Below, one piece after another: positions 22,211 to 37,200 of a stretch of DNA of 64,000 nucleotides; positions within the stretch are counted from its first letter, which is position 1; each line of letters begins with the position of its first letter. The position numbers and the translations under genes are program-made. Below the pieces are notes generated by a model, which worked only from the letters and a program-made list of their open reading frames with translations, did not search any database and was not told the origin of the DNA. Origin of the DNA: Erigeron canadensis (Eukaryota > Streptophyta > Magnoliopsida > Asterales > Asteraceae); the NCBI RefSeq assembly GCF_010389155.1, contig NC_057768.1:17543664-17607663 (forward strand), given 5' to 3'.

Positions 22211-25200
22211 ATGGATGTTCCAAATCTTGCTATCGTTCTAAAAGCAGCTCTTAGCCCCAATCCTGCTGAACGCAAAGCTGCTGAAGATACCCTCAATCAG
22301 GTATCTCTCTCTCTCTTTCTTTATATATATATCACTTATTATCTGTGAATTATGTTATTTAAGATCTATATATATATTGGATAATTGATTGATTGAAATA
22401 ATATGTTTTAGAAGAATGTTATTTAATTAATGTGTGTATTGGCTGGCTGTTGAATTATTATTATTAATATATTTGTTGTTATTGTGGTTTCAGTATCAGT
22501 ATACGCCACAGCATTTAGTGAGGATGCTACAAATAATTGTGGATGGAAATTGTGAAATTGGTGTTAGGCAGGTTGCCAGTATTCATTTTAAAAACTTCAT
22601 TGCTAAATATTGGTCTCCCCATGATTCAGGTTCTTCTTTTATATATATATATATGCTTATTTATCACCGTATAAGCAATGTTTTAAAAACCGGTATTTTA
22701 GTTATACCGGCGTGGAAAAATTTTCCGGTATTATCGGTAATACCGGAAATACCGGCCGGTACGACTATTTTTAATTTATTATATTTTTTGTGTAAATATC
22801 CTACAAAACTTGTTACAATTTAACAAAAATATTCAAAATGCAATTATAATTTACTCAAAAATAATACCAAATATGTATTTCATAACAAAATATAGGTTTT
22901 AAAGTTCACAAATAACATAAAATAACATTAAAGTATCATAAAAGTAATTTTTTAAAAAAATCAAAATTTATTTTTTGAAAATACCGGAAATACCAGTATG
23001 GTAATACCGGAAAATACCGGGAATACCGGAAATACCGGCCGGTATTGAATAGTGAAAATACCGGAAAAATACCGGCGTGGTCTCCGGTACCGGTAATACC
23101 GGCCGGTATTTACCGGTATTTAAAACATTGCGTATAAGTGGATGATTTTTTTTATATATATATTTTTTTGAATGGCAAATGTTAGTTGTTAGCGGCTAAT
23201 TTTCCACAAGTTAGTAATAAAACGCCATTTTGACGCAAGACCTTTGAGAGGCATAGCCTTCTACATTCTCTTTGGACCACTAGACCAAGAGTTAAATGGC
23301 GGATTTTCATGATTGTTGTTATTAGCTCAAGTTCAACATACTTCCTTTATGTTGGATAATTATCATAATATATACTGAAATATGAGGATATCATCTCTTT
23401 TCTTAAAAAATTGATACACCACTGTTACCTGTCAACCTTTGTTCCTCTTTTATTCAAGGCTTCTTTTTACAAGGATTAACCGTAGTATGAGTGTTTGTGT
23501 GTGTGTGTGTGTATTGGCTTGAAAATGTCATAAATTATCCCATTCTAGGTGAACAATCCAAGATTTTGCCAAGTGATAAGGATTTGGTAAGGCAGAACAT
23601 CCTTGTTTTTGTTGCACAGCTTCCTCCGTTGTTGAGGTAAAATCCTGGTTCATTGAGATTTTCCATCTGTTTCTGTTGATTTGCATCATTCGTTCTGAAT
23701 ACGGTTGTTGTGGCTGTTTACAGGGCACAGTTGGGCGAGTGTTTGAAGACAATAATCCATGCGGATTATCCCGAACAATGGCCGGCACTTTTGCATTGGG
23801 TGACACATAATTTGCAAGACCAGCAAGTTTATGGAGCACTTTTTGTGCTTAGAATTCTTGCTAGGAAATATGAGTAAGTACATCATATATGATCTTCGTA
23901 GTTTATGACATAGATCTCCAAATTCTTGAAGCCTGTTACTAGGTGCAGGTGCTTTTGGACATGCCCATATATACTACTGCTACATATGTGCCTATGAAGA
24001 AGATGATGGCTATTATAACTTTATATTTTGATTTTTGATCTCTTTTTGTCAATGTTGTTCTATATCTTTTTGTTTTTTAATTGTCATTGATTTTTCCGCT
24101 AATGTTCCTTTTGTGCTCAATGTGATACTACAAGTATGCCAGGTTTTATTGTATTAGATGAGAAAGTTTGCTTTAGTTATATCTTTTTGTCATGTGATCT
24201 TCTTTGGACATTGTAAGATTCTTGAAAACTTTAAACCTAAGCACTCACTACGTATTTCCAAATTGTTCATACTTCTAATATATAAGAACACCATGCACTT
24301 GTCTGTATGCGTCCTGCCATCCTTTTCATAGCTGGGATATGGAGACACTAAAATGCAGTTTTTTCTTCTTTACACTTGCTTATACCAACACTTGCCTAGT
24401 TCCATGTCCCATTATTATGACTCCTTTTTTTATATATCAGTAAAACAATCTAAGTAGTTAAGGACCAAAATTTCAGTGTTTCGGTCAAGGACCGATATCT
24501 GAAATATTGATTATTTTGGTGGTGTATCGGTGGTATTTCGGTAATTTTAATATTATGCTAAATATTATATATAATTATATATATACCAAATAAATTGCAA
24601 TTATACACAAATAGAAATTATATTAAGTTAATACTTAATCAAAATATCTAAAAACCTGAAAAGCTGGTATACCACCGAAATTCCACCCAAATTTGGACTG
24701 AAATTTGACCGATTTCGGTGAGATTTTGGTAAATTTCACCGAAAATCTCGGTACCAAAATTTTTGACAGAAATCTGTACCGGTATACCAGTGGAGGACCG
24801 AAAACCGAAATACCTGGTATACCACTGAAATTGACTACATAGAAAACAATTTGGATGTAAGTGCATGAGTGCATATGCTCATGTGTGTTTCTCTTTGTAA
24901 TCTAAGTGAACATCAGCTGTCATTTGGATCTACTTCATCAGCTATATGACTTTGACATAGCTAACTTTCTTTGAGCATATGAAGTTTGATTTGCATCTTA
25001 TACTTATTTTATCTGTTAAAGTTAAAATCAAGTGTTTTGGTAAAGAATTATATATCTAATAAGCGTAGACACCTTCGTATATAACTTATTTACTTTTTTG
25101 TATGTATGAGGCTGGCAGTGTAGTTTTTATTGTGTCACACACAATAGCTGGCACTCTCACCCATTTTTTAGTGTATTCCTTGTTTTTTTATTTATTTTAT

Positions 25201-28200
25201 TATAGATTATCCTAGATCTTTTGTGTTCTGATCAATTTGTTCCCTTAACTTGCTCCTTTTAGGTTCAAGTCAGATGAGGAGAGGATTCCAGTTTACCATG
25301 TTGTTGACGAGACGTTTCCTCATTTGCTAAATATATTCAGCAGGCTTGTTCAGATAGGAAATCAGACGATTGAAGTAGCAGATCTGATTAAGCTGATCTG
25401 CAAAATATTCTGGTCGTCAATATATGTGAGTCATTATATCTGCATATTCTTACCAACTTTTATACCCTCAACAATGAAAAGTCCATAAATGACTGGCTTA
25501 TTGTAGTTGTAGCTTTAGAATTTCTTGAAAGTTTAGTTTATAATTTAAAGTTGGAATTTGATGTCATTCAGCTGGAGATTCCAAAGAATTTGTTTGACCC
25601 AAATGTGTTCAATGCTTGGATGGTTCTTTTTTTGAATATGTTGGAGAGGCCCGTTCCATCAGAGGGTCAACCAACCGATCCAGAGCTCCGCAAGTCATGG
25701 GGTTGGTGGAAGGTAAAAAAGTGGACAGTCCATATATTAAATCGCCTCTACACTCGGTGAGTAATGGGTCAAATGTTACTTCAATGGGTAAGCTTTGAGA
25801 ATCTTTTAACATGTCACTTATTTTTTTTTCTCCAGGTTTGGAGATTTAAAATTGCAAAATCCAGAGAACAAAGCTTTTGCACAACACTTCCAGAAAAATT
25901 ATGCTGGGAAAATTTTGGAGTGTCACCTTAACTTGTTGAATGCAATTCGTATTGGTGACTATTTACCTGACAGGGTCACCAATCTTATTTTGCAATACTT
26001 GAGCAACAGGTATATTTCGTATTATTAGTCTAATCATACAGTTCAGTTGTTTTATATGAACGAAAGTTCTAGTATTGCTGCTTATCTTTATGTTGTAATT
26101 TTCCAGCTAAAGTTCAAGTTGTTTTTTGTTTCCTTATTAACTGCTTTTTGCTGAGTGATTTATATGACATTTCTTGTTAACCTGTTCATCTATGCTGCAG
26201 TATTTCCAAGACTACAATGTACAATCTGCTGCAACCAAGACTTGATGTTGTTCTTTTTGAGATAATTTTTCCACTTATGTGCTTCAATGACAATGATCAA
26301 ACCCTTTGGGAGGAAGATCCGCATGAGTATGTGAGGAAGGGTTATGGTAAGTTTTTCATAAAAGGATTTTTCCCCATCAGAGGTGATAAGATGGCAGATT
26401 GGGTAGGTTGGTTAACTGGTATAAGTTACGTCTTTGGCATGTGTCTATTTGGCCCAAAACAATCTCTGCTTGAAGTTTAACATTGTTTACAAGTAAAGAT
26501 CTGGTTAAATATGATTACAGAAGTTTTATTATTTGAATAATCATGTACTCATTTGAATAAAAATATTTTAGGAGATTGGATGCATTCAAAACTCACCCTG
26601 AGAAATTTGTAGCACATTTGACCCCTTTTGTTTTGATATTTTTCTTTACAATATATTCTGGCAATGGACTGCAGATATTATTGAAGATCTATACAGTCCA
26701 AGGACTGCAGCAATGGACTTTGTGAGTGAGTTGGTAAGAAAACGTGGAAAGGAGAACCTTCAAAAGTTCATATTCTTCATTGTGGAGATTTTTAATAGGT
26801 AATCCTTATCTTCTTCAAAGCAGACAATATGTTGCATGAAAACCTGGTAATATCTATACTTTTAAAATTATAATTATTGTCTTCTATTGGGTAGGTACGA
26901 AGCAGTATCAGGTGAGTTTAAGCCTTATCGGCAAAAGGATGGTGCACTTCTTGCTATTGGAGCACTGTGTGATAAACTGAAACAGACTGAACCATATAAA
27001 TCTGAGCTCGAGCCCATGTTAGTGCAGCATGTTTTCCCGGAGTTTGCCAGTCCTGTAGGCCATCTCAGAGCCAAAGTAAGTTTCTATTGTACAGTTTCGA
27101 TACTTATTTGTTAGTTATGATATTGTAAGACTCTTTATTCTATTTGGTGGAAACTTTAATCTAAAGTAATATTTTTGAATGTCAGGCTGCATGGGTTGCA
27201 GGGCAGTATGCACATGTTAATTTCTCTGACCCAAATAATTTCCGCAAAGCACTACAAAGTGTTGTTGCTGGGATGCGTGACCCTGAGCTTCCTGTTCGCG
27301 TTGATTCTGTTTTTGCATTGCGTTCTTTTGTTGAATCATGCAAAGGTAAAAAAAAACAAATACCACATCTAGTTGGTTTTGTTGATTTGGTTTTTTTGTT
27401 TTGAACATCCAGATTGTAAAAATAGTGAATATGTATTATAATCTGAACAGATCTAAGCGAAATCAGGCCAATACTTCCACAGCTACTTGACGGTATGTGC
27501 ATCGAGTTGTTTTTACTTCTTGAAGTCATGTAATATACTAAAGTTTTCAAACATGGTTGTCTTTCAGACTTTTTTAAGTTAATGGATGAAGTTGAAAATG
27601 AGGATTTGGTGTTCACCCTTGAGACTATTGTTGACAAGTTTGGAGAGGAGATGGCACCCTACGCTCTTGGCTTGTGCCAGAGTCTGGTAATTATTTTTGC
27701 CAATCAAAATCAAAGTATAAAGTGCATTTGTATAAAGTTTTCTCTCCCGATTTAACTTTGTATGTGGATGTAATAGGCTGCTGCATTTTGGAAGTGTATC
27801 AATACCTCCGAAGCTGATGAAGAAGCAGATGATCCTGGTGCTTTGGCAGCTGCCGGCTGTTTACGTGCAATTAGTACAATTCTTGAATCAGTGAGCAGGC
27901 TTCCTCATATTTTTGCACACATTGAGCCAACTTTACTACCTATAATGCGCCGAATGCTTACCACTGATGGCCAAGGTAACATTACTGTGAAAAACTTTGT
28001 TTCTCTCATAACTATTTAAAAAATTAATTTTATATTAGTTAATGTAAATATTTAACGAAGATCATAACTGATTGATAAATAACTTATTAAACAGTGGTCG
28101 ATGTTGTACAGTTTTCTAAAGATCTCAATGAGCTTATTATATTTATTTTGTTTTATGTTAATTATTTAGTAAATAAGAGTGTTAAACTAATATGATGTGA

Positions 28201-31200
28201 TGAATAGTGTGTGTAACACCAAGTTTGGTGTCTTAGTTCTTGTTTGTAAGTACCAGATTTTATATACCATTTTGGTGTTTTGATGCATACATTGGAGATG
28301 ACCTTTTGCCGCATATATAGCCCAGTCAGACTTTTCACCCTTTCCATATATATGTATACACTTGTAAGCATAAACCATGAACATGAACCGGCAAATTGCC
28401 TATGCTTATTACACATGGCTACCTACCACAAACATATGCATCCCCAGATTATATAAAGTCCGCTTTGTTCACTCATAGCTCTTTTACAAACTGTTGCAGA
28501 TGTCTTTGAAGAAGTTCTAGAAATCGTATCGTACATGACCTTTTTTTCACCAACAATATCCATGGATATGTGGAGTCTTTGGCCACTGCTGTTAGAAGCA
28601 CTTGCTGATTGGGCTATTGATTTTTTCCCGAGTATGTTCATTTCTCTTATCCTGTTTAGATGAAAACTATGCTATCATTCTTGTCTGTATAAACATATCT
28701 TCATACCTGTACCATCGAAAGTTGTATTTATTTGTTAGTACTTTTTTTTTCTTTATTTATGGTGCAGATATCCTTGTCCCATTGGACAATTATATATCTA
28801 GGAGTACAGTGCATTATCTGACATGCAAGCAGCCAGACTACCAACAAAGTTTGTGGAATGTGCTTTCGAATGTATGTTATTATCAAGATAGTTTTGCCTT
28901 TTGGATATGGCTTTTTAACTTTTCTGTTTTTTAATCTTTAAAGAATGTGTTGATCCTAATTAGTAGTTTTTCATGATTGTTACACTCGATGAAGCCCAAC
29001 TACAACTTTACATGCTTTTGATGAACCTGTTTCTAAAATTGTGTAGTAAACTTGCTTACATGATCCTCCAACGACTGTTTAGCAATAAATCTCGAACTAA
29101 GACACTAAATTGATTCTAAATAATATTACTATATATACTTTTAAGTTTTAACAGGTATACGCTTGGAATTTTGTCCAAAATTCGAAGTGAATTTTAATTT
29201 CCGGTTCCTAGCTGAAAATTTTAACAGGTAGCCTAGTTGAAAAGATGTAATTTTTATATCTCTAATTAGCTATTTCTCTATATGTTGTGCCAGGTAATGA
29301 ATGATAAAAACTTGGAGGACAGTGACATTGAACCTGCACCTAAGCTTATCGAAGTAGTGTTTCAGAACTGCAGGGGCCAGGTGGACCACTGGGTGGAACC
29401 ATATATTAGACTAACAGTAGAGCGTTTGCGGATAGCAGAGAGACCCTACTTGAAATGTCTTCTGGTCCAAGTTGTAAGTAGCCAAGTTTTGTATCCTTTC
29501 GTAGTGCTTTAAGAAGTTGAACGGGGTGGAGTGCAGTGCAGAGCCAGTTGATACTTCATAGGATGCTATTATGTTTAATGTTTCGTTTCTTGATTCTAGA
29601 TTGTTATCTTATGTAGGTTGCTGATGCTCTTTACTATAATGCTTCTTTGACACTCAACATATTGCAAAAGCTTGGTGTCGCCACAGAAGTTTTTAATCTT
29701 TGGTTCCAGATGTTGCAACAAACTAAGAAGAGTGGTGTGCGGGCAAACTTTAAGAGGTAGTTAACCATCTTCTTTTGGTTATTCAGGTCACATGTTGAGG
29801 CCACAGCTTCCGTTTTTGTTGATATTTCTCGTTTTCTAAGACTTCTTATAGAGTGTATCACTACACCAATTAAATGCAATTTGGAACCATTTATATATAC
29901 TGATATTGGTTTATACTTGATAGTGGGTCGATTGGATTGAGCTAAAACACTAATCATAATCATAAAAGGTCGATTGGTGCAATTCCTGATTGTTACTACC
30001 AATTGAATGCTATCTGGACCCATTTTATCATGCAGAAACTAGCTGATTATGGTAAATAATGGGTCAAATGGGTTGTGCTAAAACAATAACCGAAAAACAT
30101 AAAAGGTCAATTGGGGTGATCTCTGATTGTTACTGTTTTCACTCATTTACCTGACCTCATTTTGCCACTTCTAACTGATGTCATGGGTTTTTTGAAGGGA
30201 ACATGATAAGAAAGTGTGCTGTTTGGGTTTGACGTCTCTGCTTCAGCTTCCCCCTGACCAGTTACCTGGCGAGGCCTTGGAACGTGTTTTTAAGGCAACA
30301 CTGGAGCTGCTTGTTGCCTACAAGGATCAAGTAGCAGGTGCTAATTTGGAATCGATTGTACTGTTAAAGACCAATGATAAAACAAGAAATTTCTTGTTTG
30401 TCGTTACTATAGGTTTAATGTCTTATTGTAGTCTATCTTATATTGCTCAGAAGCTGCAAAGGAAGAGCCTGAAGATGATGATGACATGAATGATGGTTTG
30501 GAAACTGATGACGATGAAGATGATGAATCCGACAATATGGGATTTGATGGAGAGGATGGAGATGAAGCTGATAGCTTGAGACTTCAGAGATTGGCTGCAC
30601 AGGTTTGTCATGTCTCTATATATTTAAAAGAGATAACTTATAACGTCACCATTTAGAATTTGGAGACACTAAAATGAAATCCGATATACCTGTTGGTGAA
30701 CTGAATATGTATATATATATATATCTCCAGGCGAAGTCATTTCGTCCGGCTGATGATGACGATGATGACTCTGATGATGACTTCAGTGATGACGAGGACT
30801 TGCAATCACCTATAGATGAAGTGGATCCATTTGTTTTCTTTATGGATACTGCAAAAGGTAACCTTCATCTGCAAATACGAATGCCATTTCTTAAAGCATT
30901 TCTGTTTTTTCCTTTGTTCTATCTGGCAACATTAGCACAACTGTGTCGAGTCTCTCTTCTCGGCCAGACTTTTAAGTCTTCTAAACTACGGGCAATCCCC
31001 GATAGCAGACTGTGGGTGAGTCTCGTAAGGAGTTGGTGGCAGTAATTTGATAACTAGCGGCTATCGGACCACGTTGCTGGCTGATGTATTATACAAATTG
31101 CTTTGTTGCTTGAAAGTCCCTTTGTCACCGGATCTAATGAGATTAAGTATCTAAATGTATAAGTGCGGAAAATCTTATACACTAGCAATCAACAACACAA

Positions 31201-34200
31201 ACACCAATATGAATAAACTGGAACTGTATATTACTTCGGTAAATGCAATTACAAGTAAATACCAAGTCCCTAAACACGAAAATATAATGACTAGAAGATT
31301 CACCTTAAACATAAGTTTTAATCTCTATTTATACGAAAACTAATGGACTAGACGGACCTCGAATTTCATGGACCGAGCCCAACTCAGACGCCCATTCGAG
31401 CTTGACCAGGTCGAGCTCGACCAAGTCAACGTGTTGACCAATTCGAGCTTGACTAGGTCTAGCTTGACCAATTCGAGGTTTGACTTTATTATACGAAATA
31501 CAATGACGTTTATTAAAAGTACATATTGAATAGACTCAAGACAAAACTTCTATAATGATGTTGTCACCCGGAAATGCACTAACAGACTCCCCCCTTGACA
31601 TCAGCATTTAGAAGTTTTAATCGATCTTCAAAGTCTTCACTTGTAATGCATAGAAATAGTAACAGAAATGCCCAATCAAGCACTCCTTGACTATTGCTAT
31701 CACTTATGACAATCATTAGTTAAAAAATCTGCAATCAACAAATTTTCGTTAACTAATAATATTATGTCTTCTTTCGGTAAGACTTGATCTTCATACGATG
31801 CACATTGATCTTCAAACTGCAAAATCTCCGTATCCTTATGACAACTAACAAATCCAATACACAAATTGTAATTCCCCTTTAAACAGTAACCTCCAAATTA
31901 AGCTCCAAGCAACATTATCATGCCAAACATCATCACTTTAAAGTAATACAGACATCATTGCCTCCTCATGCAATTCGGATATCATCACTTCAGACATTAT
32001 GCAAAATATCATCGCTCAATCTATTTTGATCTTCAAGCTTAACCGACATATGTTAAAGAAGTTGAATCTCCAACAATCAGCATCGAATTTAATCAGCTCT
32101 CACAATGATAAGAAATTCTGTAACTTGAATTTCAGATATACAACACTCACAAGATCCATGTCTTTAACCAATAGTGTCTAACTTTGTCTTGTATCTTCAT
32201 GAATCCACCAATCACCTAAAGTCTTTCATATCAAATCTCCCCCTCAAGGTAAGCATCTCCAAAATACACAGAGAACCATTTAATCTGCAACCTCTTCACT
32301 AGTCACCGGATTAATCATCTCTACATCATTGGCATTAAATAAAGGTTTGATCAAGGTTGTAAATATCGCTTTTCGGTATCGTCTCGGTCGACCACCGATA
32401 AGCGATATATCGGGGATATATCAGAGACATATCGGATTTATCGGGAATATATTATCTCGGTGGCTCGGTCGACCACCGATAAGCGATATATCGGGGATAT
32501 ATCGGCCGAGATAACTGAGATTTACAACCATGGGTTTGATTTTCAATTACTCGGCTACAAATGATTAACTTTATCACAAAATCTTTTTGACAAAATCCCA
32601 AACACATTTGAATCACCTAATCTTAAATTAGGCGCCTTTGATCCAAAAACTAGGTCGGACACATGTCACACAGATTCAAAACCAAAAAGATACCATGACT
32701 AAACCCTGTCGAGACACCATGATCTTCATAGCTACGAACATCCAAGAATTTTGCACAAAAAACATGGAAGCTTTGATTTTTTATCCCTCCTTTTCTCTAC
32801 AAAATTCTTAAAACAGCCTATATGTTTGTTTTTGGTTACAACACATCTCCCATTCTCATCTTTATCCAACGGTTGTTCACATATGCAATCCAGAGATAAC
32901 ACAGTAGCTCATTGATATATCAACATCATGACACAATTGTTCACATATACAATCAAGAGATAACCCAGTAGCTCCTTGCCAAAACAACATCATGACACAG
33001 TTGTTCATGTATACAATCAAGAGATAACCCAGTAGCTTCTTGCCAAAACAACCTTTTTTATCCGTTGTTGAATTACCTCTAAGTTTTCTCGGTATCTTCT
33101 ATAAAGGATAGACCTTTAGTCGTCATTGATTCGAGTTGTCTAAATTTAGAACCTAAAGTTGATCAAGTTTTAAAGTCTATTGCTTTATTACAGAAATCGA
33201 ACCAAAACTAGAGTTTACAAGTTCAATATTCCAACAAGCTTAGACCAAGACTAAATCAAAATTACAAGTTCTTGACAATTCGAAAAGTAATAAATTAGAA
33301 TCCAAAGTTGATCAAAATATCGAACCTAAACTCAAAAGAGTTTACAAGTTCAATATTCAGACAAGTTCGGAACCTAAACATAATCAAAATTGCAAATTCT
33401 AAAAAAAAAAAATTGATGGTCGTGGATCAGCCTGAAATCGAGAACAAATACAAACAGCAAACATAATGTCAGGGCGAGAAGCTGTTAGATACATAAGAGA
33501 ACCTATCATCGCTCTATAAAGAGTTGGATCAACAGCCTCATCACTATCTACAACAGCTCCAAGTTGATGATTGACCGGTATAGGAGTAGCAGTTGATTTT
33601 GCATCCGTCGTCTTGAACCTTTCTAAGATATCATTCACATACTTCGTTTGATGGATAAAGATGCCGTCCTTTTTCTGATCAACTTGCAACCCCAAGAAGA
33701 AACTTAATTCCCCCATTGCACTCATCTCAAACTCACTTTTCATCACCCTTTCAAAGTCCTTGCACATGCTAACATTAGATGAACCAAAAATGATATCATC
33801 GACATATACTTGAACAAGCAGAAAATCCCTATTCTTCCACTTAATGAATAAAGTGCCATCAATCTGCCCTTTTTCAAAACCATTCTCCAAAAGATGTTTT
33901 GACCATTTTTCATACCAAGCCCTAGGTGCCTGATGCAATCCATACAAGGCCTTGTCTAATCGATAAACCCTATCCGGATATTCTGGATCAGCAAACCCTG
34001 GTGGTGGATCAACATACACTTGTTCTTAGACTTCACCATAAAGAAAAGCACTCTTTACGTTAAGTTGAAAAACCTTTGAAGCCCTGATTCGATGCAAAAG
34101 TTAAAAACAAACGTATTGCTTCCAACCTAGCAACCGGTGCAAACACTTCATCATAATCAATCCCCGGTAATTGTGCACAACCTTTCACAACTAATCTTGC

Positions 34201-37200
34201 TTTATTTCTCACTACAACACCTCGGTCATCTCTTTTACATCCATTTAGTACCTATCGGATATTCACCGTCAGGCAAATCAACTAAATGCCACACACCTAA
34301 CTTCTCAAATTAAGATAACTCCTATTGCATAGCTTCCACCCACGAATTGTCTTTCAAAGCCATTTAAACATTTTTCGGCTCGACTTGTGAAATGAAACAG
34401 TTATACATACATTCATTAAAATCTCCCTTATCCTTGACCTTAGCATACAAACTAGTTACTAGTTTGTCTTGTAAGACTTGATCGAGTTTGCATTCCTTCT
34501 TCCAAACTCCCAATAACGTTGGAAAGAGGATGATCCTTATGCACACGATAATTCCCGTAAGTCCCAAATGGAACCTCACCTTCGAACTCATCTTCATTTT
34601 CCATAGCTTCAAATGAAGGAGATCCAACATTATCAGAAGGTCCAGACGTCCCACTAGAAGACGAACTATCATGTACCGGCTGAGGAGATCCACTTTCAGT
34701 AGAGTCAGACAATGAAATCGGTATGCTTGATCTTGGAACAACTCCATCATCTTCATTCTGTAAAAGACACTTTGGATCAATTCCTGAAAAACCTGCATCC
34801 ACAGACATAGAAGCAGTAAACGGGATAAAAACAACATCATAATCAAATAATCCTCGTATTATACACATTCTCAGCTTCAGTGAAAAAGTTGATCAAAACA
34901 CCTACCGTCTCACTTTTCAAAGTTAAGAAAAATACCCAGGAATAACGAGAATAATCATCTGTCACGACCAAGCAATAATGTTTACCACCTACACTTTTCA
35001 CATGGATAGGTCCAAACAGATCCATATGAAGTTCAAACGAAGTTTCAATAGAATTTACTGTCTTTAATTTACGAGGCTTCTTATGTTGCTTCCCTTTCAA
35101 ACACGAAACACATTTATCCTCAGACACAAAATTCTTCAATGGCACTAAACCGTTTCTTTTTAGATAGTTCATTTTTCTATAATGCAAGTGAGCCATCCTA
35201 CGATGCCAAAGAACTGAATCGGACTTAGAAGCTTTAGATAACAAACATGTAGCATCCATATCCGGATCATCAACACTCATATCCATGATGTATCTTTAAC
35301 CCGTGGTGCTCGCATAACTATCCAATCTTCAGGTATCACAAATCCCGGCTTGAGTACCACAACTTCAGTCACATTAAAATGTACTGCATTTCCTTTATCA
35401 CAAATTTGAGAGACGCTCGTTAAATTGTGATTGAGTTGCTCAACATAATTCACTTTTTCTAACGTAATCTTGCCATTAGAAACATTTCCTATCCCAGTAA
35501 TGTTTCCACCATTTTACAAATTTACACAGTAACCCCCTTTCCCCTGTCATGTGCCGAGAACAGCCACTATCTACATACCACTTACTGATAGCTCTCCTTA
35601 ACTGTTCCTGCACAATCAAACAAAAGATCACTTCTTATTGGGGACCCAATAATTAGTAGAAGTTCTCAAATCACTAAGTTCATTTCTAATTTGGTGAGGC
35701 AAAGGGGCACTTGTCACATAGTGATGTACGGGAGGTCGATTCTGAACCATTGTTGGAGGACGAACTTGTTGAGAAGTTCTCCCCCTTAACGGTGTTATAG
35801 GTCTGCTTGTGCTAGTTCCAACTGACACATTACCTTTAGTATAAACCTGCGGTTGATTTTTTATAATGACTCCTTGATTCAAATTTTTACCCAAACCACT
35901 AGTTAACCCATCAATTTTCTTTTTGGATTCAACTTTTGCAGAAGTTGGAACAGTCACAGACTGGTCTGGTGGGTCACTACTTTTCTTGTAAGGACAAATA
36001 CTTGCTACATGTCCTTTTTCACGACACTTAAAACAGATCATTTGCTCAACTGGTTTCTTTTGAGAAACCTTAAGACCATCGGTTGAGCCAGACGATGAAG
36101 AGTTCGATGTCTCAGGAAACTTTCTTACTACTTTCCTTCAAAATGTACATTTCTAGGTAACTTAGATGGTGGAGTTAAGTACAAAACTTCGTTTTCTCCA
36201 ACACACCATACCTTACCAATTTTGTCAGGATTAAAACTAACTAGACTAAATTCTTTTTCAGTAAATACTTGAGACTTTCCTTTTAAGGTAAAAACAGTGA
36301 TCGTTTTAGGTTTTTCTAAATTTGAAAACGAACTCTTCACAGTTTCATGAATCTCACTTGGGATTGAGTGAGATTTAACCAACTTATCATCTTCAATTGA
36401 CTTATCACTTGTCGGAATTGTCTCACCCAGAACCAGAACCAGAACCACTGACTTTGACTCATTAGACTTAACTTCCTTAGAAGTCGAAACCTCAAGAAGT
36501 TCAGTAGTTCTTACTATCTTTGAAAAATCATTAGGCTTAACTGGATTCAACTCTATTTCATCAGTTTTGAGAAAAGAATAATTGTCATTAAAAGGAGGTT
36601 CTACTTCACCATAACCCAACCCATTCTTCCCTTTTTTGTTAGGTAATGGTTCAAAAGCATCTATCTTCTTTTGTTTCAAATGAAGATCATCTATCTTAAG
36701 TTTTAAAGCAGTAATTTGAGCATTTGCCTCAACTAATTCCTTTTGAGTTGTGCTCAATTCTTTAACTTTGTTTTCAAAAGTTGTTGTAGCCAGATCGATG
36801 ATTTGATCTTGCCCACAAATTTTAGCTGACAAAACAGTACGATCTTTTTCATCTTCTTTCATTTTTGACTTTAAATCTTTAATTCTTTCTCAAAAGATAG
36901 AGTTTTCTTCTTGTAAATTATGAATAACTTGCATTCCTAAAGCATATTCATCATTGAGTCTAGTCAAGCTCTCATTTCTTTTAGACAAATTAACATACAT
37001 GGCACAGATATCAGCAATAAAGTTAAAGTTGAAAAGTACCTTTTAGTCTTCTGGAGCAGAAACTCGAGCCATATAGCCAATGGCTTCTTCAATTTTTAAT
37101 CCTTTAACAATATTTAGCTTAAAGACTTCTCCTCCACCATTCTTTTCACTAGTACTTCCAATAACCTTATTTTCAGAAGAAAATTCTGATTCTGTTGACT

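Noticed and set aside
24440..24845. Confirmed hAT MITE in intron 4
   Set aside because: The inverted ends are weak and no 8-bp duplication was found, so it is listed only as a repeat.
27182..27637. 151-codon minus-strand frame
   Set aside because: It lies opposite importin exons 11-13 and introns; the plus-strand exons are clearly coding.
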